A stretch of 64,000 nucleotides of DNA from an uncultured Prochlorococcus sp. (lineage in GTDB: Bacteria > Cyanobacteriota > Cyanobacteriia > PCC-6307 > Cyanobiaceae), in assembly GCA_902564235.1 (NCBI GenBank), contig CACFAG010000003.1:1-64000 (forward strand), read 5' to 3'. Below are positions 27,748 to 37,113 of the stretch, piece after piece. Position 1 is the first letter of the stretch, and each line of letters begins with the position of its first letter. A program made the translations under genes and the position numbers. The notes beneath the pieces are model-generated. The model worked only from the letters and a program-made list of their open reading frames with translations, ran no database searches and was not told the origin of the DNA.

Positions 27748-27996
27748 TTAACTCTCCGAAGGCTTCAAAATTCTTTCTACAATATCTGCGTTGATTATAG
27801 TGATCTCTCCATTATCAATATTGGCAACTTGAAACAAGGTCCATGAAGTTGGATTTCTAGCTCCTCCAATACAGTTGATAACTTGACCGACCCAATAATT
27901 TTTATTCTTTTCGTTAGTATTTTCGCAATTTTCTTTTTTAATCGCGACATAATCACCAGGCCTAACAAAAAGAAACTCAGGAGTTGCTGAGCTCAC
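27748..27996 (-). CDS. Conserved cyanobacterial protein (DUF3104-like)
   Basis: FLFVRPGDYVAIKKE...YWVGQVINCIGGARNPTSWTLFQVANIDNGEITIINADIVE; family recalled, not searched. Confidence 0.6.
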   Translation of the reverse strand: MSSATPEFLFVRPGDYVAIKKENCENTNEKNKNYWVGQVINCIGGARNPTSWTLFQVANIDNGEITIINADIVERILKPSES

Positions 27997-28093
27997 AATA
28001 AAATACTAATAGTATATACGTACTATAGCAAGTTATTAGTTTTGTTGTCGAACTTTGAGTTATTTAGCAAACTAGGATTAATTAAAAAATAAA

Positions 28094-28186
28094 ATGGAAT
28101 CAACTGAAATTGCTATATTTTCAACATTATTGGGGTTAATTTTAGCTTTAACTGACGCTTATATAGAAAGAAATATTCCTGGATAA
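28094..28186 (+). CDS. Small membrane protein (30 aa)
   Basis: MESTEIAIFSTLLGLILALTDAYIERNIPG; single hydrophobic helix; below the ORF-track cutoff. Confidence 0.5.
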   Translation: MESTEIAIFSTLLGLILALTDAYIERNIPG

Positions 28187-28457
28187 TATTTCTAATTTAT
28201 TTCTTAAATTAAATAAGATTTAAGCTGGTCTAATATGTCGGCACGGTTGGATAATAATTTTGTAAAAACTAAATATATCAACCCTCCCATTGCGAGTCTG
28301 CCGTTAAGTTTCTCTAACTGCTTTAGTTTTTTCAACAAATAGATTTGCGGTTAAACAAAATTTAAAGGGTGTAGAAAATAAAAAAGTATTGATTACTTCA
28401 AAATTAAAAAAAAATTTTACAAATTTAAAAAGATATTATTTCAAAAACGAATTAAAT

Positions 28458-28595
28458 TTAAAGCCAAGCCTCTTTCATCTCAAGATAAAGTCTCTCGCTT
28501 TCAGCAGAATTAATTTTGCTGTCTGAATAGGATTGCTGCTGCTGCTGCTGCTGTTGCTGAGTTGAGTTATTATTAGAGTTTTGGACTTCGCTCAT
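28458..28595 (-). CDS. Small polyglutamine-containing hypothetical protein (45 aa)
   Basis: MSEVQNSNNNSTQQQQQQQQ...SYSDSKINSAESERLYLEMKEAWL encoded by a CAG/CAA run. Confidence 0.55.
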   Translation of the reverse strand: MSEVQNSNNNSTQQQQQQQQQSYSDSKINSAESERLYLEMKEAWL

Positions 28596-28711
28596 TAGAA
28601 GGACTAAATATTTGTGTTTATTCTCTCATATTTAGAGCTTTTTTTGTCAACTTAAATTCTTAAATTTTATTTAAATTTTCTATGTTTTTAATTTTCCTTT
28701 TTTGAGCGAAG

Positions 28712-28813
28712 TTATTTCGCTACAGTAGTTTTGGAATATAGGAATTTAACTTCCCAATATACAATTCCTAGGAAGATAGCACTTGCAATAATAATTTCAG
28801 AAATGGCTAACAT
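28712..28813 (-). CDS. Small membrane protein (33 aa)
   Basis: MLAISEIIIASAIFLGIVYWEVKFLYSKTTVAK. Confidence 0.4.
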   Translation of the reverse strand: MLAISEIIIASAIFLGIVYWEVKFLYSKTTVAK

Positions 28814-28960
28814 TTTATTTTTCAATTCTAATTTAATTTTGGTATCAATTTACACAGAATGCAATAGGTACTAATTACATTTAAAATTTTAGAAAATCTT
28901 ATTTAATAAAATATCGCGTCAAAATAATATAAAATTTTAAGTTAGATACATATTATTTTC

Positions 28961-29395
28961 GTGGGAAATTTCATAAATTCAACAACTCTTATACCTTTAA
29001 TACCTTTAGTAACCTCTTTATTTATTTTTATTTTATTGGTAAGTTTTAACAGAACACTTAACAGGTTAACAAAACCAGTTACTGCACTGGTTGCATTATC
29101 TTTATTAAGTTCTGCTTTTATAAGCTCATTTGACTATTTTAAGAAAATAGAAAAAGAATTAGTTTTATCTGAATTTCTCAAATTTTTTGAAGAAAAAAAT
29201 TTAGTTATACATCTCAATTTAGTAAATGAAAAAATTATAATTTTTTTCTCATTAATAATGATATTAATTATTGGAATATCTTTTTATAAATTACCTAGAA
29301 AAAAAGGTTACGTCTCATTGATGATTAGCTTAGGTTTAATATCTTCTTCGGTGATGCTCTCAATATTGCTATTAGATTTCTCAGCACTAATCTAA
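28961..29395 (+). CDS. Hypothetical membrane protein (weak resemblance to NdhF/NuoL N-terminus)
   Basis: ORF with several predicted hydrophobic helices: TTLIPLIPLVTSLFIFILL..., NEKIIIFFSLIMILIIGISF. Confidence 0.55.
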   Translation: MGNFINSTTLIPLIPLVTSLFIFILLVSFNRTLNRLTKPVTALVALSLLSSAFISSFDYFKKIEKELVLSEFLKFFEEKNLVIHLNLVNEKIIIFFSLIMILIIGISFYKLPRKKGYVSLMISLGLISSSVMLSILLLDFSALI

Positions 29396-29901
29396 ACTTT
29401 AGTAAGCATTGACAAAGCTTCATTAAGTTCTTGGACATGATTTAATTCATCTTGAGCAATTTCTTTTATTTTTTGATCATTTGGATTATCTATTAAATAT
29501 TTGGAATAAGTTTCAAATGCATGTTCTTCGATTTTTATGTTGACATCATAAGCATTAGCTGGAGAGAAGAAATAATAAAAAACCATGATCCAGTAATAGA
29601 CAAGCACAAGATGTCTCGCAAAAAATCTATCAATCCAGAACCTATCTCCTCCTCTTTCCTCCATTTCTTTAAGATGCTCAGTTTCGTTAATAGCTTGATA
29701 AAAATGTTCTTTCATTAAAATCATTGTTTTTTCATTTTTGATTCCTAGGGATTCTTTAAAATGAAGAACTGAAAGAAATGCAAAATAAGGAGATCTAGCT
29801 ATTACTTCTAACACCCAAAATCTTTGTAAAGATCTACCAGAGTATATGAAGTCTAAGAAGTTAACAGTACTATTCAAAATAAAAGAATTTAATTTCTTCA
29901 T
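29392..29901 (-). CDS. Plastid terminal oxidase / alternative oxidase family (PTOX-like di-iron quinol oxidase)
   Basis: Di-iron ligand motifs NETEHLKEMEERGG, DRFFARHLVLVYYWIMVFYYFFSPANAYDVNIKIEEHAFETY, DELNHVQEL. Confidence 0.85.
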   Translation of the reverse strand: MKKLNSFILNSTVNFLDFIYSGRSLQRFWVLEVIARSPYFAFLSVLHFKESLGIKNEKTMILMKEHFYQAINETEHLKEMEERGGDRFWIDRFFARHLVLVYYWIMVFYYFFSPANAYDVNIKIEEHAFETYSKYLIDNPNDQKIKEIAQDELNHVQELNEALSMLTKV

Positions 29902-30056
29902 AAATTTTGTTTTTCTTTAAGTATAATTACTTAGATGCTCAAGGACTATAATATATTTAAGTAATTAACCAAAAATTAATATTTATAGTCTAAAAATTGT
30001 TACTTCCATTGAAATATTTTTTTTTCATGCATTAATTGGATAGATCAAAATTTTAT

Positions 30057-30182
30057 ATGACAACTACTGAAAAAATTGCAAATGCAAAAAAGAGGATTGA
30101 TGAATTAGAAAGACTTATAAAATATTGGAATGATTCAGAGCTTGATGAGGCAAAAATAATAAATTTTTATAAGGAAAATTAA
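30057..30182 (+). CDS. Small hypothetical protein (41 aa)
   Basis: MTTTEKIANAKKRIDELERLIKYWNDSELDEAKIINFYKEN. Confidence 0.4.
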   Translation: MTTTEKIANAKKRIDELERLIKYWNDSELDEAKIINFYKEN

Positions 30183-30473
30183 AAATAAAGTTGCTTAGAT
30201 ATTGATTATTCAGGCTCATTAACTTTTTATAAAGTTTAAGTGATTTAATTTCTTTGAGTATTCAAATATTGTTTTATTTATAAATAGAGCAATTAAACCT
30301 ATTCTCAAAAACGGTAATAAAGAAATAATCTTAAAGAAAAATATATATGAAAACCTTTTCAAAAAAATATTTAGTTCCGATTAAATTCCTACCTTGGTTT
30401 TTTTGGCTATTTGTATCTTTCGTAAGTATATATTTGTGTAAAACGGCTTGGGTAAGTTGAATAATTAATGAAT

Positions 30474-30782
30474 CTAGCTTCTTCTTAACCAATCAGGAGC
30501 GCCACCAAACCAATCGGATATATCATCTTCATTTGGGTTGAAATGATTTTCTTTATTTAGTCCATCTACACCAAACGATTGTAAGAGGTTATCAATTCCT
30601 CCATCGTTTTTTATACCATTCCTCCTAAAGCTGTTAGCTTTTTTCAGCCAAAGAGAAATTGTTGAATTGTGGTGTGCAAATTTTTCAACATATATCCTTT
30701 CTTCTAATGTAATTGATTTGTCTTGCGCGATTTTTTTAATTATTCCTTGGATCTTTAATCTTTTTTGATTACTAAGAAGCAT
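30474..30782 (-). CDS. Conserved hypothetical protein
   Basis: ORF MLLSNQKRLKIQGIIKKIAQDKSITLEERIYVEKFAHHNSTISLWLKKANSFRR... Confidence 0.6.
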   Translation of the reverse strand: MLLSNQKRLKIQGIIKKIAQDKSITLEERIYVEKFAHHNSTISLWLKKANSFRRNGIKNDGGIDNLLQSFGVDGLNKENHFNPNEDDISDWFGGAPDWLRRS

Positions 30783-31045
30783 TTTTAATTAATTCATTAA
30801 CCTTTTATAGGAAGGATTATTAAAAATATCTTGTCAATGTTAATTTCAACAAATTCACTATTTTAAAAGGTTTTTAGTGAGAAAAGTTTTAAGACGCTAA
30901 AAAAAAGGGATTAATCAGTCATGCCTAATAAGTTGATTCATTTATGAAACTTATAAATTTAAAAATTAGATCAAAAAATCAATACAATCTTAAAGACAAC
31001 TAAAAATCAAGAAAAATGGACGGAGTAGTTGCATAATAGTAAACT

Positions 31046-31063
31046 TGTACTACTATTAGTACA
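31046..31063. promoter_or_regulatory. 18-bp perfect palindrome, candidate operator upstream of the 31080 gene
   Basis: TGTACTA-CTAT-TAGTACA, 17 bp upstream of the ATG at 31080. Confidence 0.45.
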
Positions 31064-31079
31064 GTTGTATTATTAAGAT

Positions 31080-31286
31080 ATGAAAGTCATTTCGTCTTCT
31101 CCTTATGCCCCTTTTAATTCAAAAGAGTGGAATTCTCTTATAAGCAAAAATGCAAAGTTTGAAAATACTCCAATAAAGATTCAAAAAAGATTTTATAAAA
31201 CTTTTACTCTAAAAAAGATTGAAGAAAATGAACTTTTGAAAGAGAAGAATCAATTGCATCAACAAATGCAACTTGTATTTGGATAG
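31080..31286 (+). CDS. Hypothetical protein (68 aa)
   Basis: ORF MKVISSSPYAPFNSKEWNSLISKNAKFENTPIKIQKRFYKTF... Confidence 0.55.
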   Translation: MKVISSSPYAPFNSKEWNSLISKNAKFENTPIKIQKRFYKTFTLKKIEENELLKEKNQLHQQMQLVFG

Positions 31287-31376
31287 AAAAATATCAACTA
31301 ACAATCTTTTTATTGAATATTATTTTACGAGATCCAATTTTTTGTTAGATTAGTAGAAATACAACAAGGATTTAAT

Positions 31377-31667
31377 TTGGCTGTAGATCGAGAACTTTTA
31401 AAAGAAGTTACCCAAGAACTTTGGAATACCGTAAAAAAACTAAGACCTGAAATAGATCGGCAAACTAGACTTCAATTAGTTTTAAAAGCCTTATTGACTA
31501 TTGGAGATTTACCAGATCAAATGCAAGCAGCCATGGTAGTAGGGGTTTGCGCAGAAATGGATAAGAGTGATGTTGATAATGTTGAAACTAATTCAGAAAC
31601 TAAAGAATCAAGCGGAGTTGATACTTCTACAGGCAGAAAAGTAGTTAGAAGAAGTTCAGCTAAATAA
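31377..31667 (+). CDS. Conserved hypothetical protein
   Basis: ORF AVDRELLKEVTQELWNTVKKLRPEIDRQTRLQLVLKALLTIGDLPDQMQAAMVVGVCAEMD. Confidence 0.65.
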   Translation: MAVDRELLKEVTQELWNTVKKLRPEIDRQTRLQLVLKALLTIGDLPDQMQAAMVVGVCAEMDKSDVDNVETNSETKESSGVDTSTGRKVVRRSSAK

Positions 31668-31678
31668 ACCTTATAAGA

Positions 31679-31882
31679 TCATCCTTTAATTTTCTTTGAT
31701 TCGTTTTTATTAAGTCTATTGAATAGGTAGTATGAAATTACAAGTAAGAGAGGAACGAATATTGAATGTAAAGTCATCATTAATTCTGTTTGGCCCATTC
31801 CTATAAGATTTGACTCGCTTGGAAGTTGTTCTGACCAAGTGCCAACTAAATGCCAGGCTTGAGGAATTGATAAGAAAAACAT
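31679..31882 (-). CDS. Small membrane protein, conserved hypothetical
   Basis: ORF MFFLSIPQAWHLVGTWSEQLPSESNLIGMGQTELMMTLHSIFVPLLLVISYYLFNRL... Confidence 0.55.
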   Translation of the reverse strand: MFFLSIPQAWHLVGTWSEQLPSESNLIGMGQTELMMTLHSIFVPLLLVISYYLFNRLNKNESKKIKG

Positions 31883-31999
31883 ATAAGAGTTATAAGTTAA
31901 GTTTATGTTCAGATAAAGATTATCATTATTGAACGTTTTTGCTTTCTTTATTCTTATTTCTTAACTAAGTATTTGAAGAGTGATAATTGAGAACTTTAT

Positions 32000-33529
32000 T
32001 TATAAATTTATTTTTTTAAGAAGAGTTTTAAATTCTTTTTTACCAATAATTTTTTCAGCTGCATAAGCACCACTAGCAGAAACAGCAGGAATTCCAATAC
32101 CTGGAAATGTACTTGCACCGCAAGTAAATAAATTTTTAACTGGAGTTTTGCAGCCTGGGAAGAGACCTTTTTCTGCAGATAATGCAGGCCCGTAGCTACC
32201 GCAATAGGTATTGGTGAATTTTTTATGAGTGATTGGAGTTCCTAGCATCTTTAAATCAATCCTTTCATCTATGTCAGGGATAAATTTTCGCACTGCATTA
32301 AGGAATATTGAACATCTTTCTTCTTTCAAATTTTTGTAGGTTAATTCCTCTGGATTTAGGTTTTCCCAAATTTCCCAAGGTTCATTTGCGGGAGTATATC
32401 CATGAAGAACATGTTTCCCTTTAGGGGCCATATTTTTATCTAAAACAGATGGGATTGAAAATACAGCTATGTTTCTTTCTGCGGTTATACCTTTTCCCCA
32501 ATCATTAACATGTATCGCATGTATTGGCAAATCTTCAAGACCATCAGCATCAAAACCTAGATGTATGTGAAGGAAAGAATCACATTTATTAGGGTTCAAA
32601 ACTTTTGTATTCCATTTTTTTGATATTTCATTTGGAATTAACTTTTTTAAATTCCAAACATCAGTATTCGTGACAACAGTTTCACAACTATAACTAGAAC
32701 CATTATTTAGAGTTAAACCTGTTGCTAAATTTTTATTGAAGTTAATTGACTTAACTCTCGAAGAGAGAATTAATTCTCCTCCATTTTTTTTAAATCCATT
32801 AATTAAGGCTTTTACGATAGATTCACTACCTCCTTTAGGGTATTCAAGGTATGAATTTGGTTCAAACCATTCGTTAAATAAAGTAGCCATCGCAGCTGTA
32901 TTTGTATCATGCATTGACATACCACTTATTAAAAAGCTCAATAAATCAACCCAATTCCTGAGAAAAGGATCCTCTAGATGATTTTTTACTAAATTCCCAA
33001 ATCCCTTATTAATTTTTGGTATTTGATTGATATTAGGTAAAAATTTTGAGGTTAAATTTATTAGATCTAAGAAATTTATTGATTCGGGAGAAAATGAGAG
33101 TAAAGGTATTTCATTTATTATTTGGCTAAGAGGTTTTATTCCGGAAATAAATGATTCCCATTCTTTAACAGATTTCTCACCTCTTAAATTTTTAATTGTT
33201 TTTTTAAAAGGTTCTTCTCCTACATCAAGATTAAAATTGCCTTCTGGGACAATTACTTGCCAACCTTTATATTGAAATAGTTCAACTTCTTCATCAAGTA
33301 ATTTAAGAATTTGCCCTAAGGGATTAGTTGTCGGCCATTTACCTATTCCACTCCACAATGAAGGACCTGATTCGAAAGTGTAACCTTTTCTTTTGAAACT
33401 GTGAGCAACACCTCCAGGTTGGGTATGTGCTTCACATATGAGTACTTTCTTACCGGATAAAGCGAGAATCGAACCACAACATAATCCACCTATTCCACTC
33501 CCGACTATTACAACATCGTATTTTTCCAT
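32000..33529 (-). CDS. FAD-dependent carotenoid isomerase/phytoene desaturase-family oxidoreductase (CrtH-like)
   Basis: DVVIVGSGIGGLCCGSILALSGKKVLICEAHTQPGGVAHSFKRKGYTFESGPSLWSG; C-terminal FTCGASTFPGIGIPAVSASGAYAA. Confidence 0.85.
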   Translation of the reverse strand: MEKYDVVIVGSGIGGLCCGSILALSGKKVLICEAHTQPGGVAHSFKRKGYTFESGPSLWSGIGKWPTTNPLGQILKLLDEEVELFQYKGWQVIVPEGNFNLDVGEEPFKKTIKNLRGEKSVKEWESFISGIKPLSQIINEIPLLSFSPESINFLDLINLTSKFLPNINQIPKINKGFGNLVKNHLEDPFLRNWVDLLSFLISGMSMHDTNTAAMATLFNEWFEPNSYLEYPKGGSESIVKALINGFKKNGGELILSSRVKSINFNKNLATGLTLNNGSSYSCETVVTNTDVWNLKKLIPNEISKKWNTKVLNPNKCDSFLHIHLGFDADGLEDLPIHAIHVNDWGKGITAERNIAVFSIPSVLDKNMAPKGKHVLHGYTPANEPWEIWENLNPEELTYKNLKEERCSIFLNAVRKFIPDIDERIDLKMLGTPITHKKFTNTYCGSYGPALSAEKGLFPGCKTPVKNLFTCGASTFPGIGIPAVSASGAYAAEKIIGKKEFKTLLKKINL

Positions 33530-33568
33530 TAAATATTTACTTTTCTCTTTTATTAAAACTAAAGATTT

Positions 33569-33679
33569 TTAGACAAAAGTATTAGTTGAAGTTGTAATAC
33601 TTAGTACAACAGCTAGAAAAAATATGTAAGGGATTGCTTTTAGAGGAATGTATCCTTGGCTTTTAGAAATAAAATCCAT
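33569..33679 (-). CDS. Small membrane protein (36 aa)
   Basis: MDFISKSQGYIPLKAIPYIFFLAVVLSITTSTNTFV. Confidence 0.4.
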   Translation of the reverse strand: MDFISKSQGYIPLKAIPYIFFLAVVLSITTSTNTFV

Positions 33680-33852
33680 TGATTTAGTTACTTTATGTAA
33701 ATATAATAACGAGATCTTGTTCCTTATGTGTGCCAAAAAATTATTTTTTTAGAAATATATTGAAACAAAGAAATCTTTTTGAGGTGATCTTTTTGGTTTT
33801 GAACATTTTTTATGAAGTTATCTTAGTATTTAATTCTTAGAAACAACCTATC

Positions 33853-34338
33853 ATGCAAGATTTACCTGATATCAAGGAGTTAAAAATATTAGAAAAAAAT
33901 TCTCAAAAAAATGGTAGCGGAATAGCATATGAGGAATTGTTAGGAATATGGAAGTTTAAGTATGTATGGGGAAAGGAGTTAGATGAAATCAAAAATGTAC
34001 CTAGTTCGATTCTCCAAGTATTGTCTGCAAGACTCGAATTAAGAAGTAAAAATAAAGAGGATCAAATAAATTATGAAATAAAAAATTCAATTAATTTTGG
34101 ATTATTAAGTATTACCTTTTTAGGTAGCGCGGAATTAAAAGGACTTAGACCTTTATTGGCTTTTTATTTTAAAGAATTGAAAATTAGTATTAGTAATTTT
34201 CCTATATTTAATAAAGAATTAAAAAAACCTGAAGATAAAAAAATGCCTTTTTTCTCACTTGTAGGAATTAGCACTAAAGATAATTGGTTTTGTTCTCGAG
34301 GCAGGGGCGGAGGGCTTGCAATATGGGTTAAGTCTTAA
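33853..34338 (+). CDS. PAP/fibrillin-like conserved cyanobacterial protein
   Basis: ELLGIWKFKYVWGKE...NFGLLSITFLGSAELKGLRPLLAFYFKELKI; weak family recall. Confidence 0.5.
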   Translation: MQDLPDIKELKILEKNSQKNGSGIAYEELLGIWKFKYVWGKELDEIKNVPSSILQVLSARLELRSKNKEDQINYEIKNSINFGLLSITFLGSAELKGLRPLLAFYFKELKISISNFPIFNKELKKPEDKKMPFFSLVGISTKDNWFCSRGRGGGLAIWVKS

Positions 34339-34339
34339 T

Positions 34340-34555
34340 TTAGTGGTATTCTCCTGGATGATCTACCTTTCTTACAGTAACTTTATCAACTTTTTGTCCA
34401 TTAAATCTCAAGAGATCATCTCCTGAAAAGTCATAACCTAAGCGTTGACCTATTAGGGCTACATCATCTGCTGTAGAGGATGTCGTAACCTGCTTTTTTA
34501 ATTCTTCATCAGATTGCATCTTAATTAAAAATTTTCTTATTTCAGAAAAACTCAT
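34340..34555 (-). CDS. Nif11-domain protein
   Basis: MSFSEIRKFLIKMQSDEELKKQVTTSSTADDVALIGQRLGYDFSGDDLLRF matches the Nif11 leader-like pattern. Confidence 0.7.
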   Translation of the reverse strand: MSFSEIRKFLIKMQSDEELKKQVTTSSTADDVALIGQRLGYDFSGDDLLRFNGQKVDKVTVRKVDHPGEYH

Positions 34556-34646
34556 TACTAGAATTTGATTGATTGATGTTAATGAAATTTATAAAATCTT
34601 TTTCTTAGCAAGAACAAGATAAATAGATAATTATTATACTATTTTT

Positions 34647-34964
34647 ATGACTTACTTATTCCTCTATGTAGTTGGCATAATTTTAATATGGTGGACATAT
34701 CGTGTCGGTTGGCTTGAGGCTCTCAAAACAGTAGTTAAAGTTATAGTTCCCTCAGCGCTTATTATTGTATTTAACATAAAAGCCGGAAGATTACTTTTTA
34801 AAAGTCCTGTAGTAGGTTTATTAAGCGCTTTGCCTACCTCTATTTTTATTTTTAGAGGTTCATTGCCTTTAGTTAGTTATATAAATAACTGGATTGAAAA
34901 TAAAATAAATAAGTATGATGATTCGGAAGTTATAGATACTGATTCTGAGCCTTTAGATGATTAA
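34647..34964 (+). CDS. Hypothetical membrane protein
   Basis: ORF MTYLFLYVVGIILIWWTYRVGWLEALKTVVKVIVPSALIIVF... Confidence 0.6.
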   Translation: MTYLFLYVVGIILIWWTYRVGWLEALKTVVKVIVPSALIIVFNIKAGRLLFKSPVVGLLSALPTSIFIFRGSLPLVSYINNWIENKINKYDDSEVIDTDSEPLDD

Positions 34965-34970
34965 TTTAAT

Positions 34971-35363
34971 TCAATCAAAGCCAAGAAATAATTCTTTGTG
35001 TACAACAAGAACATCAAATAAAGTTGTTCCATGAATAGGACTTAATGGGATTTTGTCTATATTCAATGCTTCTGCGCAAATTAAATGAGCATCCCATTTT
35101 GTATCGTGATCACTAATTTCAATTGACCACTCAATTACTTTTTTGAAATGATCTGGCATCTCTGAACCAATTTTTCTGCAAATTTGACATAGAACTGACA
35201 AAAGAGGAGGCTTTGATGGCCTTTTTAAATCTTTAATAAGACTAGGCTGCGTAAAAACACTTGTATAGCGGATGTAGTCAATCAATTCATATTCTTCTTT
35301 AGTTAGAGCTGCTTTATCTAATGCTCTTTCAAATTCTTCTATGGGCGTTATTGGTCTATCCAA
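34971..35363 (-). CDS. Conserved hypothetical protein
   Basis: ORF MDRPITPIEEFERALDKAALTKEEYELIDYIRYTSVFTQPSLIKDLKRP... Confidence 0.65.
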   Translation of the reverse strand: MDRPITPIEEFERALDKAALTKEEYELIDYIRYTSVFTQPSLIKDLKRPSKPPLLSVLCQICRKIGSEMPDHFKKVIEWSIEISDHDTKWDAHLICAEALNIDKIPLSPIHGTTLFDVLVVHKELFLGFD

Positions 35364-35367
35364 GATA

Positions 35368-35634
35368 TTATTTTTTGGTGTTTTCTGAATCTATTTTTTC
35401 TTGATTAATTTCATTGGTTTGATTACTTTCTATAGATTTAGGAGATTCATCTTTATCTTTTTCGTTCATAACTTGATCGATTTCATTTTGAAATTCATTC
35501 GAGGCTTTTTTAAGACTTTTTAAAGTTTTACCAAGCTGTTTTCCTAATTCTGGAAGCTTTTTTGGACCAAAAATTAAAAGAGCTAAGATAAGTATTACAG
35601 TAACTTCAGGCAAACCTACACCAAAAATATTCAT
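35368..35634 (-). CDS. tatA: Sec-independent translocase TatA/Hcf106-type protein
   Basis: MNIFGVGLPEVTVILILALLIFGPKKLPELGKQLGKTLKSLKKASNEFQNEI. Confidence 0.92.
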   Translation of the reverse strand: MNIFGVGLPEVTVILILALLIFGPKKLPELGKQLGKTLKSLKKASNEFQNEIDQVMNEKDKDESPKSIESNQTNEINQEKIDSENTKK

Positions 35635-35724
35635 AACTGATAACTATTTAACTAATTAGGAAATCTACTATTAAATATAGTCAAATCATGTGAAAATTTC
35701 ATTCTCGGAAAAGGTTTTTTAATA

Positions 35725-35862
35725 TTAAAAAATTTTGAAAAATATTATTGTTATTAATACTCCTTTAAAGAAAACTAACCAAAGTAATTGATAATCACTT
35801 AATTTGAATTTTTTTTGGTACCAATTTATAAGAGTTTTATGTTTGTTTATTAATTTTCTCAT
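35725..35862 (-). CDS. Small hypothetical protein (45 aa)
   Basis: MRKLINKHKTLINWYQKKFKLSDYQLLWLVFFKGVLITIIFFKIF. Confidence 0.5.
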   Translation of the reverse strand: MRKLINKHKTLINWYQKKFKLSDYQLLWLVFFKGVLITIIFFKIF

Positions 35863-36040
35863 TTTCACTGAGATTATTTATTACTATCACTTATTTTATC
35901 TTAATTTCTTTTATTATTATTTTATAGAAATCCCAGATTCTACTCAAATTAGATTATCCTATTAAATTTAAATCTTTTTCTAAATTAGTTTTTTTCTAAA
36001 CTATTGAAACTATTCGCTAAATATTTACTATTAAAAAAAA

Positions 36041-36280
36041 ATGAAGTACTTTTTTGTTGTTTTTTACCTTTTTTCTCTAATTTATCCAGCTGAAGCCGTT
36101 ACCACAAAAATGTTTAAAGTATTGGATACGTGTGCAAGATATCGACTCGGTGAGATTAATGCTAATGAGGCTATAGAAAAACTAAAATTAAAATTAACGA
36201 ATTCTTACACTAATCAGCCAAAGGACCTAGTTAAAAAATATTGCTCAGTATTTACTCCAAATGAAAAAATTGAATTTTAA
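36041..36280 (+). CDS. Small secreted hypothetical protein
   Basis: Signal-like MKYFFVVFYLFSLIYPAEA followed by a soluble segment with two Cys. Confidence 0.55.
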   Translation: MKYFFVVFYLFSLIYPAEAVTTKMFKVLDTCARYRLGEINANEAIEKLKLKLTNSYTNQPKDLVKKYCSVFTPNEKIEF

Positions 36281-36296
36281 TCTTTGCAATACATAT

Positions 36297-36431
36297 TTAA
36301 TTATTCTTTTTTGAATAATCTTTAGCTTTGTTTCGTATTTCTTTAACTTTTTTAAAATTAGTTATTTTTAAGTTAAAAATAACTCCCAAAAAAAGAATAA
36401 GAAATAAAAAAATATAAATTATTAATTCCAT
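36297..36431 (-). CDS. Small membrane protein (44 aa)
   Basis: MELIIYIFLFLILFLGVIFNLKITNFKKVKEIRNKAKDYSKKNN. Confidence 0.4.
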   Translation of the reverse strand: MELIIYIFLFLILFLGVIFNLKITNFKKVKEIRNKAKDYSKKNN

Positions 36432-36595
36432 ATTATTGAATTAATAAATTCATCCTAGCTAAATTCACCTTAGTTTATTTCAATAATTTTTTAGTATCTT
36501 TTAAAACAAAAAAACTGACTTTGATATCAGTTATTTACTTTAAGGCCACAAAAAAAACATATTAACCTCTAATATAGAACTTTACAAGAATCATT

Positions 36596-37045
36596 GTGCA
36601 GATTGGAGATAAAATTCCAGAATTCTCTCTACTGGATCAAAATGGAGTTAAAAGATCAAATAAGGGATTAAAAAATCCCCTTGTTTTATTTTTTTATCCA
36701 AAAGATGATACCCCGGGTTGCACTATAGAAGTTTGCGGATTTAGAGATAAATATGATTTATTTAAAGTATTAGGTGCACAGGTTTGGGGAGTAAGTAATG
36801 GAAGTACCTCAAGTCATTTGGCATTTGCTAATAAAAATAAATTACAATATCCATTACTTTGTGATACGAATGACTCTCTTAGGAAAACTTTTAAAGTTCC
36901 TAAAGTATTAGGTTTTATGGATGGTAGGGTAACTTACGTTATTGATCGCAAAGGGACAGTTAGGCATATTTTTAGAGATTTATTGAATGGTCCTGAACAC
37001 ATTAAAGAGGCTATTAGAGTACTTAAGAAAATTCAAAATCAATAA
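36596..37045 (+). CDS. Peroxiredoxin (BCP/PrxQ type)
   Basis: FYPKDDTPGCTIEVCGFRD; GTG start. Confidence 0.92.
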   Translation: MQIGDKIPEFSLLDQNGVKRSNKGLKNPLVLFFYPKDDTPGCTIEVCGFRDKYDLFKVLGAQVWGVSNGSTSSHLAFANKNKLQYPLLCDTNDSLRKTFKVPKVLGFMDGRVTYVIDRKGTVRHIFRDLLNGPEHIKEAIRVLKKIQNQ

Positions 37046-37113
37046 ATTATTATTCAAAGAATTTTAGATTAATAAGTTTTAATTTATTATAGTTTCAGCT
37101 TTTTTTTTAATAT

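Noticed and set aside
28500-28560. CAG/CTG tandem repeat as a CRISPR or mobile repeat
   Set aside because: In-frame polyglutamine codons; no spacer structure. No CRISPR array was seen anywhere in the window.
34340-34555. Possible prochlorosin (lanthipeptide) precursor
   Set aside because: No double-glycine cleavage site, no Cys/Ser/Thr-rich core, no LanM-like gene nearby.
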